64,000 nucleotides of DNA from Halobium salinum (GCF_026586625.1 NZ_JAODIW010000004.1:186001-250000); one strand, 5' to 3'; positions 1 through 7,199 are shown, counted from the first letter of the stretch. Numbers and translations are program-made. The notes: generated from the letters alone by a model not told the origin.

Positions 1-1
1 C

Positions 2-784
2 GACCTCGTCGGCGAGTTCACCTTCAGGCTCGAACCCCAAGTCGCGTGGCTGATGGTCGTCACCGTCGCCGGTATCGGCATCGTCAACTACGCACTGGTG
101 CGGAGCTACGGCGGTCGGGGCGTGGCGGTCACGGGATTCTTCGGCGGACTGGCGTCGTCGACGGCGGTGGTCGGCACGATGCTCGACCAGGTGCGTCAGC
201 GCGCGGACGCGGTGTCGTTCGCCGTCGCGGGGGTGTTGCTCGCCGACGCCGCCATGGCGACCCGCAACCTCCTCATCGCGGTCGCCTTCACGGTCGCGTC
301 GGGCCAGCCGCCCCTGGTGGGAGCCGTCATCCCGCTCGGGGTGCTCATCGTCGGCTCCTTCGTCGTCGCGTGGCTCGCCGCCGATTGGGGCGCAGAGGTC
401 GACATGGACCTCGAGAGCCCCTTCTCGCTGTGGAACGTCCTCGCCTTCGGCGCCGTCTTCCTCGTCATCCTCGTCGGCGGCACCGTCGCCCAACAGGAGT
501 TCGGCAACGTCGGCTTCTACGTCAGCGCCCTCCTCTCGGGGTTGGTCTCCTCGGCGGGGACGACCACCTCGGCCGTTCTCCTCTACCGGCAGGGGAGTCT
601 CGGGGTCCAGCCGGCCGTCATCTCCATCCTGCTCGCGACGGGGTCGTCCATCCTCGTGAAGGCCGGACTCGCGGCGGCGGGCCCCGAGCAGTTCCGCAAT
701 CGGGTGGCGGTCTGGAGTCTCGTCCTGCTCGCGGCCGCGGGCACGGCGACGGCGGCGACGTTCGCAATCTTCGCCCCTACCTAA
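2..784 (+). CDS. MgtC/DUF4010 family membrane protein, C-terminal part
   Basis: The gene is open at the left edge of the window and only about 260 C-terminal residues are present. They form a run of hydrophobic helices with small-residue motifs (GFFGGLASSTAVVGTM, SGLVSSAGTTTSAVLL) typical of the DUF4010 half of archaeal MgtC-related proteins. Two similar Gly/Ser/Thr-rich motifs about 125 residues apart suggest an internal duplication. Family knowledge: MgtC/SapB-DUF4010 proteins are polytopic membrane proteins linked to ion or Mg homeostasis, but no transport reaction is established. The internal ATG at 53 is not the true start, because the frame remains open to base 2 and encodes plausible sequence upstream. 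Confidence 0.8.
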   Translation, partial: DLVGEFTFRLEPQVAWLMVVTVAGIGIVNYALVRSYGGRGVAVTGFFGGLASSTAVVGTMLDQVRQRADAVSFAVAGVLLADAAMATRNLLIAVAFTVASGQPPLVGAVIPLGVLIVGSFVVAWLAADWGAEVDMDLESPFSLWNVLAFGAVFLVILVGGTVAQQEFGNVGFYVSALLSGLVSSAGTTTSAVLLYRQGSLGVQPAVISILLATGSSILVKAGLAAAGPEQFRNRVAVWSLVLLAAAGTATAATFAIFAPT

Positions 785-789
785 ACGAA

Positions 790-797
790 TTTTTTAA
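790..797 (+). promoter_or_regulatory. TATA-like box of the aminotransferase gene
   Basis: A T-rich TTTTTTAA element centred about 28 bases before the ATG at 822. This spacing predicts a leaderless transcript beginning at or next to the start codon. Confidence 0.55.
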
Positions 798-821
798 CAC
801 CCCCGATTCCGACTTCGCCGC

Positions 822-2201
822 ATGGACCGCGAGACGGCCGAGCCGCGGGTGGACGAGATGCCCGGGAAGCGGGCGCGGGAGTGGGTGGAACACCACCACC
901 GCAACGCCGCACCGAGCACCTACGTGTACGACTTCGTCTGGGACCTCTCGGGTGACGCCGAGGGGCCGTTCTGTACGGACGTCGACGGCAACGTGCTCAT
1001 GGACTTCACGAGTCACGTCGCCGCCGCACCGCTGGGGTACAACAACCCGAAGGTGATGGACACCCTCCGCGAGTTCGACCTCGTCGACCCGACGAAGATC
1101 GCCGGGCAGGACTTCTACGTCAGCGACGGCAACCCGCCGGACCAGTCCGAGTTCCCCGGTCCGACTCAGCTGATGGACAAGCTCGTCGAGTTGACGGACC
1201 ACTACGGGATGGACACGGTCTTCCTCTCGAACTCGGGTGCGGAGGCCGTCGAGAACGCATTGAAAATCAGCTACGACGCCTCGGGCGGGGCCAAGTACGG
1301 CATCACCTTCGAAGGGGCGTTCCACGGCCGGACACTCGGGACGCTCTCGCTCAACCGCTCGAAGGAAGTGTATCGACGAAAGTTCCCCGAGATTCCCTCG
1401 ATTCACGACGTGCCGTTCTGTGACGACCGCTCCTGTTCGCCCGCGACCTGCTCCTGTGGGTTCTTCCGCGGCGTCGGCGGCGGTCGGGACGGCGAGGGCG
1501 AGGACGACCCCGTCTCCGCCCTCCGCCGGAAACTCGACCCCAAACGGGGACACGTCAACCCGGAGGAGGTCGCCTACCTCATCATGGAGCCCATCCAAGG
1601 TGAGGGCGGCTACCGTTTCCCGAGCGACGCTTTCGCCGAGGAGGTCGCGAGCGTCGTCGAGGAGCACGACATCACGCTCGTCGCCGACGAGATTCAGTCG
1701 GGCGTCGGCCGGACGGGCGAGATGTGGGGGTCGGACCACTACCCCTTCGAACCGGACATCATCACCGGCGCGAAAGGGTTGCGCGTCGGCGCGACGATAT
1801 CGAGCAAGGACGTGTTCCCCGAGGAGCGCGCCCGGCTCTCCTCGACGTGGGGCGCCGGGGACATCGTCTCCTCGCTCCAGGGCGTGCTCACCCTCGAAGC
1901 CATCGAGGAACACGACCTACTCGCCAACGCGACCGTCCGCGGTCGGCAGTTCAAAGAGACCGTGCGCGACGCGAACCCCGAGGGCGTCGTGGACGTGCGC
2001 GGGAAGGGGCTCCTGCTCGCCGTCGAGTTCGACTCGAAGGAGCGCCGCGACGCCGTCCAGGAGGCCGCCCTGAAGCGCGGCCTGCTCACTCTCGCCTGCG
2101 GCTACAAGGTGCTTCGCATCCTCCCGCCGCTCGACGTGACCGAACGCGAAATCTCACTCGGCGCGGACCTGCTCGAAAAGTCCATCGCGGACGTCTCGTA
2201 G
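822..2201 (+). CDS. Class III (omega) aminotransferase, PLP-dependent
   Basis: The 459-residue product has the fold-type I signature of class III aminotransferases. It shows SNSGAEAVENALK (about residues 135-147), a FHGRTLGTLSLNRS loop, VADEIQSGVGRTG with the Asp that contacts the pyridine nitrogen, and ITGAKGLRVGA carrying the predicted Schiff-base Lys318. The length fits the 4-aminobutyrate/ornithine/lysine transaminase group, which transfers amino groups to 2-oxoglutarate in the cytoplasm. The donor substrate cannot be told from sequence. A Cys-rich insertion starts near Cys200 (CDDRSCSPATCSCG). The gene stands alone behind its own TATA-like box. Confidence 0.85.
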   Translation: MDRETAEPRVDEMPGKRAREWVEHHHRNAAPSTYVYDFVWDLSGDAEGPFCTDVDGNVLMDFTSHVAAAPLGYNNPKVMDTLREFDLVDPTKIAGQDFYVSDGNPPDQSEFPGPTQLMDKLVELTDHYGMDTVFLSNSGAEAVENALKISYDASGGAKYGITFEGAFHGRTLGTLSLNRSKEVYRRKFPEIPSIHDVPFCDDRSCSPATCSCGFFRGVGGGRDGEGEDDPVSALRRKLDPKRGHVNPEEVAYLIMEPIQGEGGYRFPSDAFAEEVASVVEEHDITLVADEIQSGVGRTGEMWGSDHYPFEPDIITGAKGLRVGATISSKDVFPEERARLSSTWGAGDIVSSLQGVLTLEAIEEHDLLANATVRGRQFKETVRDANPEGVVDVRGKGLLLAVEFDSKERRDAVQEAALKRGLLTLACGYKVLRILPPLDVTEREISLGADLLEKSIADVS

Positions 2202-2232
2202 CTCACGCTTCGGCTCGCATCCTCGGTCGGTG

Positions 2233-2253
2233 CACACCGGGCTTCCGGTGAAA
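2233..2253. repeat. Inverted-repeat motif CACCGG-GCTT-CCGGTG, copy 1
   Basis: Hexamer arms 2235-2240 and 2245-2250 are perfectly complementary around a 4-base centre. They are preceded by CA and followed by AAA. The same motif recurs at 2576 and 45520. Confidence 0.6.
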
Positions 2254-2286
2254 ATACATAGATTTGATAGGTCGGCGGAGGGGTCG

Positions 2287-2520
2287 TTAGTCGTCGGCGT
2301 CCGTGGCGTCGGCAGGGTCGTCGGTCTCGGCGTCCAGCGCCGCTTCGAGTGCCGCGACCCGTCGTTCGAGGTCGGTCTCGCGGTCCGTTCGGCTGGCCCA
2401 CCGCGCCCCGAGGCCGGCGCCGACGAGGACGCCGCCGACCATGCCGGCGAAACCGAACGCGAAGCCGACCGACCCGCAGAACAGGGCCGCGCCGACGACG
2501 ACGCCGTCCTTCCAGTCCAT
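2287..2520 (-). CDS. Small membrane protein with C-terminal coiled coil
   Basis: The 77-residue protein begins MDWKDGVVVGAALFCGS. It has about two Gly/Ala-rich transmembrane helices (residues 6-40), then a basic SRTDRETDLERR segment and a short heptad helix (LERRVAALEAALDAE), and ends in an acidic tail. A TATA-like box lies 27 bases upstream of the ATG, and codon use matches the neighbouring genes, so I take it as real. I do not recognise a family. The layout suggests an inner-membrane anchor with a cytoplasmic oligomerising helix. It lies between two copies of the CACCGG-N4-CCGGTG motif. Confidence 0.65.
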   Translation of the reverse strand: MDWKDGVVVGAALFCGSVGFAFGFAGMVGGVLVGAGLGARWASRTDRETDLERRVAALEAALDAETDDPADATDADD

Positions 2521-2542
2521 GGCGGATGCTCGTCACGATGTC

Positions 2543-2550
2543 GGATAAAC
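2543..2550 (-). promoter_or_regulatory. TATA-like box for the small membrane protein
   Basis: On the minus strand this reads GTTTATCC, centred 27 bases before the ATG at 2520, the spacing of a leaderless haloarchaeal promoter. Confidence 0.5.
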
Positions 2551-2575
2551 GACCCGACCGTGAGCGACGTGTTCC

Positions 2576-2596
2576 CACACCGGGTTTCCGGTGAAA
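2576..2596. repeat. Inverted-repeat motif CACCGG-GTTT-CCGGTG, copy 2
   Basis: Arms 2578-2583 and 2588-2593 around GTTT. The flanks CA and AAA match copy 1. It sits just upstream of the promoter region of the small membrane protein gene, 343 bases from copy 1. Confidence 0.6.
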
Positions 2597-2664
2597 TCCA
2601 AGTTGCGTTACAGGAAGTGCGGTTGGGCTGGGAGACGTAGTCACTGGGAGTCGTCCAGCCGACT

Positions 2665-2852
2665 GGCGCGTGCGTCGCGGCGCTCCGTCGCCGCGACACT
2701 CGCGCGAGGGCTGAGCGAACGGAGTGAGCGAAGCGGGTGGGGAGGATGAGGCACAGAGCGTGCCGGCCCGTCGCGGCCGGCTCGCTCTCGCGGGCCTGGT
2801 GGACATGAAAAGGGCGAGCCAGCGCGCGCTCCGGCGCGCTGGCGAGGGCTTT
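2665..2852 (+). repeat. Dispersed GC-rich repeat R1
   Basis: Non-coding block sharing a body plan with R2-R4: GAGGGCTGAG followed by GAACGGAGTGAGCGAAGC, then GGTGGGGAGG, then strong hairpins, ending at GAGGGCTTTC. Internal stems include GTCGCGGCG/CGCCGCGAC (about 2672-2696), CCGGCC/GGCCGG, and AGCGCGC/GCGCGCT with a TCCG-type turn. It abuts the stop codon of the next gene. No credible open frame explains it. Confidence 0.6.
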
Positions 2853-3176
2853 CTACATCTGATACCGACGCTCGTCGTCGCGCTGGGGGTACTGGTCCTG
2901 GCCCGTCATCTCGTCGTAGGTCATCCCCGAGAGGTACTCGTCGTAGGTCACGTCGTAGGCGCCGCGGAGCTGGAAGTCCATGTCGCCGGTGTCGACGGTG
3001 GTGCGGAACAGCTGGTGGACGCCGCGCTGGATCAGCTCCGATACGTCGTCGGTGCCGAAGACGGCGACGAGCATCGCGAGCTCGGTTCGGGTCTCGCGGT
3101 CGAGGTCGAGTTCGACCGGGTCGTCGAGGTTCGAGTACGCCTTCGTCACGTCGTCGTTCAACTCGTCGAGTCCCAT
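2853..3176 (-). CDS. Conserved-looking haloarchaeal protein of unknown function
   Basis: The 107-residue soluble acidic protein (MGLDELNDDVTKAYSNL at the start) has a predicted helical middle region (LAMLVAVFGTDDVSELIQRG). Its C-terminus is rich in Tyr, Asp and Met and ends near YQM. The helix pair around residues 32-58 could be a small DNA- or protein-binding helical domain, but no motif is diagnostic. Codon use is typical of the host. The gene runs opposite to repeat R1, which touches its stop codon, and is followed upstream by a zinc-ribbon membrane protein gene on the same strand. I do not recognise the family. Confidence 0.6.
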   Translation of the reverse strand: MGLDELNDDVTKAYSNLDDPVELDLDRETRTELAMLVAVFGTDDVSELIQRGVHQLFRTTVDTGDMDFQLRGAYDVTYDEYLSGMTYDEMTGQDQYPQRDDERRYQM

Positions 3177-3235
3177 GGTCGTGGCTGTCGGCAGGGGAGG
3201 GGATACGGGTTTCGCCTCTTTGCTGTATCGTAGAA

Positions 3236-3484
3236 TCAGAGGTCGGCGTCACAGTAGGTACACGTCGCGTCGTCGGTCGAGTTCGGAGCCCCACAGGCGG
3301 TGCAGTTCACACGGTCGGTGGGTCCGGTGCTGTGCTGTCGGGTGTAGAGGTGGAAGGCACCCATGCCCGCGGCAGCGACGAGGAGAAACACGGGAAAGGC
3401 GAGCAGCGGACCGAGGCCGACGAACACGACGCCGACGAGGAGGACGGCGGTAGCGACGCCGAGGACGTGGAGGGCCGTGGACAC
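3236..3484 (-). CDS. Small membrane protein with C-terminal zinc ribbon
   Basis: The 82 residues consist of two adjacent hydrophobic helices (about residues 5-45), then a CTAC-X9-CTYC zinc ribbon (CTACGAPNSTDDATCTYC) before a short acidic end. The start is GTG. This architecture is common in archaeal and bacterial small zinc-ribbon proteins, where the ribbon faces the cytoplasm and probably mediates protein contacts. No enzymatic role can be assigned. It lies 59 bases upstream of the 107-residue gene on the same strand, so the two may be co-transcribed. Confidence 0.7.
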   Translation of the reverse strand: MSTALHVLGVATAVLLVGVVFVGLGPLLAFPVFLLVAAAGMGAFHLYTRQHSTGPTDRVNCTACGAPNSTDDATCTYCDADL

Positions 3485-3570
3485 GCACTATATTTTCGGT
3501 AGGATGACAAAAGTGTGCCGAGCGGTACGTCGACATTCAATTGAATCGAGAGCAGGGGGACGTTTCCCAC

Positions 3571-3785
3571 CCGGACCGACGAAAGCCCCCGCCCGCTCGC
3601 CGTCGCTCGACTCGCTGCGCGCTTCACCGCTCACTCCGTTCGCGGCTCCAGTGCTTACGTCGCGAGCGACGGCGACCGCCCGGCCCCTTTCGGAGCCCCA
3701 CCCACAGCACCGCACCGCCTCACGCCTCCCCACCCTCCGTGCGGCTGGCACGAGGCCAGCCGAGGTCCCTCGCACGACGCGCCGC
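3571..3785 (-). repeat. Dispersed GC-rich repeat R2 (minus orientation)
   Basis: Read on the minus strand it begins near GTGCGAGGGACC and contains GGGTGGGGAGGCGTGAGGC, GGTGCGGTGC and CCGAAAGGGGCCG. It ends with a GAACGGAGTGAGCGGTGAAGC stretch and GCGGGGGCTTTC. The middle matches R4 almost base for base. It is placed head to head with R3, so their 5' ends meet near 3785. Confidence 0.65.
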
Positions 3786-4070
3786 GACACGGAGTCGCGG
3801 CGGCGCGCGCCGAACGGCCTTCGGGCCGCGAGCCACCGTGCGAGGGCTGAGTGAGCGTAGCGAAGGAAGCGGCTGGGGAGGACGTGGATACGGTAGGCGG
3901 GGCTTCAGAAGGGGCCGTGTCGCCGGAGGCGGAGCTTCCGGCCGCTCGCGAGAGCTTCGTTCTCGCCCAGTTCTCGGGGAAGGACGGCGACGTGAGCACC
4001 GCGGGGAGGAACGGAGTGACGACCGAGGAGCACAGCGAGCCGCGCGACCCGAGAACGTAGGGGCTTCCGG
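3783..4070 (+). repeat. Dispersed GC-rich repeat R3 (plus orientation)
   Basis: Contains GTGCGAGGGCTGAG, GGCTGGGGAGGACGTGG, CGGGGCTTCAGAAGGGGCCG and CACAGCGAGCCGCGCGACC, and ends GGGGCTTCCGGG, in the same order as in R4. Short stems such as GGCC-TTC-GGGCC and CCGGAGGCGGAGCTTCCGG are visible. Frames running through it are Arg/Ser-rich and poorly codon-biased, so I do not call a gene here. With R2 it fills the 680-base gap before mutY. Confidence 0.65.
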
Positions 4071-4164
4071 GCGCCACCACAGAACCGACCGTCCCACCCG
4101 CTCCGAGGCCAACTCAAGAAACCCGAACCAGCACCGATAAACCCGGCCCACCGTACCCGAACAC

Positions 4165-5121
4165 ATGAGCGATTCGCCGTCCGCCGACGCCCTCCCGGAG
4201 TCGCTGCAGGAGAGCACCTTCCCGGAAGGGGACACCCGCGAAGCCGTCCGACGGGCCCTCGTCGACTGGTACGAGGAGGACCACCGGGACTTCCCGTGGC
4301 GCCGCACGCAGGACGCCTACGAGATTCTCGTCTCGGAGGTGATGAGCCAGCAGACGCAACTCGACCGCGTCGTCCCCGCGTGGGAGGACTTCCTCGAACG
4401 CTGGCCGGCCGTCGCCGACCTCGCCGTAGCCGACCGGAGCGACGTGGTCGCGTTCTGGACCGACCACTCGCTCGGGTACAACAACCGCGCGAAGTACCTC
4501 CACGAGGCCGCCCAGCAGGTCGAGGAGGACCACGGCGGCGAGTTCCCCACCGACCCCGACGGCCTCCAGGAGCTGATGGGCGTCGGCCCCTACACCGCGA
4601 ACGCGGTCGCGTCGTTCGCCTTCGACAACGGCGACGCCGTCGTCGACACCAACGTCAAGCGCGTGCTCCACCGCGCCTTCGACGTGCCGGACGACGACGC
4701 GGCGTTCGAGGAAGCCGCCTCCCTCCTGATGCCCGACGGCGAGTCCCGCGTCTGGAACAACGCCGTCATGGAACTCGGCGGCGTCGCCTGCGGGAAATCA
4801 CCCGACTGCGACGGCGCGGGCTGTCCGTGGCGCCGGTGGTGTCACGCCTACGAGACCGGCGACTTCACCGCGCCCGACGTGCCGACACAGCCGGAGTTCG
4901 AGGGCTCGCGCCGACAGATGCGGGGCCGAGTCGTTCGCGCCCTGGGACAGTACGACGAACTCGCGCTGGACGACCTCGGGCCGCGCGTCAGAGTCGACTA
5001 CACGCCCGACGGCGAACACGGCCGCGAGTGGCTCCGGGGACTCGTCGACGACCTCGAATCGGACGGCCTCGTCGCGCTCTCGGAGCGCGAGGCGGAGACG
5101 GTCGCGAGCCTCCGGCGCTGA
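4165..5121 (+). CDS. mutY: A/G-specific adenine DNA glycosylase MutY, short form
   Basis: MutY removes adenine mispaired with 8-oxoguanine. The 318-residue protein has the HhH-GPD fold with SEVMSQQTQ (catalytic Glu58), the helix-hairpin-helix LMGVGPYTANAVASFAF, and VVDTNVKRV with catalytic Asp161. Cys209, Cys215, Cys220 and Cys226 are the expected [4Fe-4S] ligands. The C-terminus (about 245-318) is only about 75 residues. It reads as a small winged-helix-like segment (GREWLRGLVDDLESDGLVAL) rather than the NUDIX-like 8-oxoG-sensing domain of bacterial MutY. It starts with ATG after the R2/R3 repeat block and seems monocistronic. Confidence 0.92.
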   Translation: MSDSPSADALPESLQESTFPEGDTREAVRRALVDWYEEDHRDFPWRRTQDAYEILVSEVMSQQTQLDRVVPAWEDFLERWPAVADLAVADRSDVVAFWTDHSLGYNNRAKYLHEAAQQVEEDHGGEFPTDPDGLQELMGVGPYTANAVASFAFDNGDAVVDTNVKRVLHRAFDVPDDDAAFEEAASLLMPDGESRVWNNAVMELGGVACGKSPDCDGAGCPWRRWCHAYETGDFTAPDVPTQPEFEGSRRQMRGRVVRALGQYDELALDDLGPRVRVDYTPDGEHGREWLRGLVDDLESDGLVALSEREAETVASLRR

Positions 5122-5158
5122 GTGACGGGGGCGACCGCCGCCGACCGCCCGCTCTCGC

Positions 5159-5569
5159 TCACTCCGAACGCGACGGGGGCGTCTGCCCGACGACGTTGTC
5201 CGGTCTAATCACGAGGACGACGCGCTCCTCGGCCCCCGGCCCGTCGTACTCCCGTCGACCGGTGTAACGCTCGGCGAGGTCGTCGAGGTGCTCCCGAGCC
5301 CCGTCCGTCCGGTGCTCGACGACCTCGCCGCGAACCGAGACGTAGCGGTAGGGGTTCTCCGGGTCCGCGACCGCGAGCGCGACCCGCGGGTCGCCGCGGA
5401 CGTTCCGGTCCTTCCGGGTGTCCGGGACCGTGTTCACGAGCACGTGCTCGCCGTCGAAGTCGACCCACGTCGGGGTGACGTGGGGCGAACCGTCGGGCAG
5501 GAGCGTCGCGACGAACGCGAACGAGCGTTTCTCGAAGAGGTCGCGGTACTCCTCGGGGATGACTGCCAT
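5159..5569 (-). CDS. PPOX-class F420/FMN-dependent oxidoreductase
   Basis: The 136-residue single-domain split-barrel protein is of the pyridoxamine-phosphate-oxidase-like superfamily. Family hallmarks are the N-terminal FVATLLPDGSPHVTPTWVDFD strand pair, VNTVPDTRKDRNVRGDPRVAL, and YVSVRGEVVE. Closely similar short proteins in actinobacteria and archaea bind coenzyme F420, and some bind FMN, and reduce small substrates. The true substrate is unknown. It is transcribed convergently with mutY, with about 37 bases between the stops. A GTTATCC TATA-like element lies about 30 bases upstream of the ATG. Confidence 0.85.
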   Translation of the reverse strand: MAVIPEEYRDLFEKRSFAFVATLLPDGSPHVTPTWVDFDGEHVLVNTVPDTRKDRNVRGDPRVALAVADPENPYRYVSVRGEVVEHRTDGAREHLDDLAERYTGRREYDGPGAEERVVLVIRPDNVVGQTPPSRSE

Positions 5570-5659
5570 GAGGGAGGGAGGCGCTCGGTCGGGATAACCC
5601 TGCTACCGGTCGAGGCGAGGAACCGCCGACGGCGAGCGGCCGCTCGACCCGGCGGCGTG

Positions 5660-5665
5660 TTTTTG
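5660..5665 (+). promoter_or_regulatory. TATA-like box of the FMN reductase gene
   Basis: A TTTTTG run centred 27 bases before the ATG at 5689, consistent with a leaderless transcript. Confidence 0.45.
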
Positions 5666-5688
5666 TCTCCCGACTCCGACCCACGCCT

Positions 5689-6357
5689 ATGAGCGACGCC
5701 GACACCGAGCGTTCGGACGCGACAGCCGACGGGACCGACGAATCGGTCACCGGAAGCGAGGAAAGCGGCCGCGACGGCGAAGCCGACACCCACGTCGTCG
5801 CCGTCTGCGGGAGCTTGCGCGAGCACAGCTACACGCGTCTCGGGCTCGAAGTCGCGCTCGACGGCGTCCGCGAGGCCGGCGGCACGGGCGAACTGCTCGA
5901 CCTCCGCGAGCTCGACCTGCCGGCGCTGAACGCCGACGAGGACACACAGGGCGACAGCGCCGTCCTCACGGAGCGCCTTCGCGACGCGGACGCCGTGCTC
6001 CTCGGGACGCCGATGTACCACGGCTCGTACTCGGGCGTGCTGAAGAACGCGCTCGACTACGCCGGCTTCGACGAGTTCGAGGGGAAGACCGTCGGCCTGC
6101 TCGCGGTCGCCGGCGGCTCGTTCCCCGTCACGGCGCTCGAACACCTCCGCTCGGTCTGCCGCGCGCTGAACGCGTGGGTCCTCCCGCACCAGGTGGCGAT
6201 TCCGCGGGCGAGCCGCGCCTTCGAGGGCGGCGTAGTCGTCGACGACGGCATCGAAGAGCGGGCGCTAGTGCTCGGCAGGAGAGTCGTGCAGTTCGCACAC
6301 ATTGAGGCCGACCCTCGAACGTTCGAGAGCGGCCAGAACGTCGGCGGCAGTCGGTGA
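5689..6357 (+). CDS. NADPH-dependent FMN reductase family flavoprotein
   Basis: The 222-residue product starts with a disordered acidic tail (about 33 residues) followed by a flavodoxin-like domain. The phosphate-binding loop CGSLREHSYTRLG begins near residue 40. LLGTPMYHGSYSGVLKNALDY is the classic NAD(P)H/FMN reductase motif contacting FMN and the dimer partner, and VAGGSFPVTALEHLRSVC follows. Members reduce FMN, quinones, azo dyes or metals with NAD(P)H in the cytoplasm. Nothing here decides the physiological acceptor. The neighbouring PPOX gene is divergent, so a shared flavin or F420 redox role is possible but unproven. Confidence 0.85.
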   Translation: MSDADTERSDATADGTDESVTGSEESGRDGEADTHVVAVCGSLREHSYTRLGLEVALDGVREAGGTGELLDLRELDLPALNADEDTQGDSAVLTERLRDADAVLLGTPMYHGSYSGVLKNALDYAGFDEFEGKTVGLLAVAGGSFPVTALEHLRSVCRALNAWVLPHQVAIPRASRAFEGGVVVDDGIEERALVLGRRVVQFAHIEADPRTFESGQNVGGSR

Positions 6358-6453
6358 CCCCAGCCACCCGACCGCACCGACGAACGAAGGCAACCGACGC
6401 CCGTCCACCCCGGTATGGCAGTCGGAGCGTGGGCGTGAGGGTCCCACCCCTCA

Positions 6454-6468
6454 GTGACACCGTGTCAC
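6454..6468. promoter_or_regulatory. Hyphenated palindrome GTGACAC-C-GTGTCAC
   Basis: Perfect 7-base arms around one central base, in the 238-base gap between the FMN reductase and tdk genes, about 97 bases upstream of the tdk TATA-like box. It could be an operator or the stem of an mRNA end. Which gene it serves is not clear. Confidence 0.4.
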
Positions 6469-6564
6469 GCGAGGACCTTCGTTATGTCCCCCTTGCAGGT
6501 CGGTAACGTGAGATTAGCGGGCGCGACTGTCGATTCCCGTGGACGGTCACGCCGAGTGACAACG

Positions 6565-6571
6565 GTTTAGT
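6565..6571 (+). promoter_or_regulatory. TATA-like box of tdk
   Basis: GTTTAGT centred 28 bases upstream of the GTG at 6596. The spacing supports both the GTG start and a leaderless mRNA. Confidence 0.5.
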
Positions 6572-6595
6572 AGCCCGCTCGCACCGGGGGGAAAC

Positions 6596-7183
6596 GTGCA
6601 CGCCATCACGAAGAGCGGCTGGGTCGAGGTCATCACGGGGTCGATGTTCTCGGGGAAGACCGAGGAACTCCTCCGTCGACTCCGCCGCGCCGAGATCGCC
6701 GGGCAGTCGGTGGCGGTGTTCAAGCCGGCCGTCGACGACCGCTACGGGGAGGCGACCATCGGGTCGCACAACGGCCGCCAGTGGGAGGCGACCGTCGTCG
6801 AGAACGAGGGCGAGGGAGTGTGGGAGATAGACGACCGACTGAACGGCGAGGAGGTCGTCGCCGTCGATGAGGCGAACTTCTTCACCCGCGAACTGGTCGA
6901 CGTCTGCGAGGCGCTCGCCGCCGACGGCCGCCGCGTCGTCGTCTCCGGCACCGACCAGACGTTCCGCGCGGAGCCGTTCGAACCGCTCCCCCAACTGATG
7001 GCCCTCGCCGAGTACGTCGACAAACTGCAGGCCATCTGCACGGTCTGTGGCGAACCCGCCTCCCGGAACCAGCGGCTCATCGACGGCGACCCGGCCCACG
7101 CCGACGACCCGACCATCCTCGTCGGCGCCGAGGAGTCCTACGAGGCGCGCTGTCGGAACTGTCATACCCTCCGCAGCGACTAG
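6596..7183 (+). CDS. tdk: Thymidine kinase
   Basis: Phosphorylates thymidine (and deoxyuridine) with ATP for nucleotide salvage. The 195-residue protein is of the TK1-like type II class. It has Walker A GSMFSGKTEE (residues 15-24, Lys21), a Walker-B-like VVAVDEANFF, the lasso-region FRAEPFEPLPQLM, and a structural zinc site from Cys148/Cys151 and Cys186/Cys189. Length matches the family. The GTG start is supported by a TATA-like box 28 bases upstream and by the N-terminal ITKSGWVEVITGSMF alignment. It is followed after 16 bases by a Yip1-type membrane gene, probably in one operon. Confidence 0.93.
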   Translation: MHAITKSGWVEVITGSMFSGKTEELLRRLRRAEIAGQSVAVFKPAVDDRYGEATIGSHNGRQWEATVVENEGEGVWEIDDRLNGEEVVAVDEANFFTRELVDVCEALAADGRRVVVSGTDQTFRAEPFEPLPQLMALAEYVDKLQAICTVCGEPASRNQRLIDGDPAHADDPTILVGAEESYEARCRNCHTLRSD

Positions 7184-7199
7184 GTCGGAGTAGAGACCC

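Noticed and set aside
2665-4070. Insertion sequence or transposon remnant
   Set aside because: No transposase frame, terminal inverted repeats with target duplication, or DDE/HUH motif was seen; the blocks fit a non-coding repeat family better.
3541-4140. A 199-residue Arg/Ser-rich frame across R2/R3
   Set aside because: It runs through two oppositely oriented repeat copies, has no domain, and its sequence is explained by the repeated DNA.
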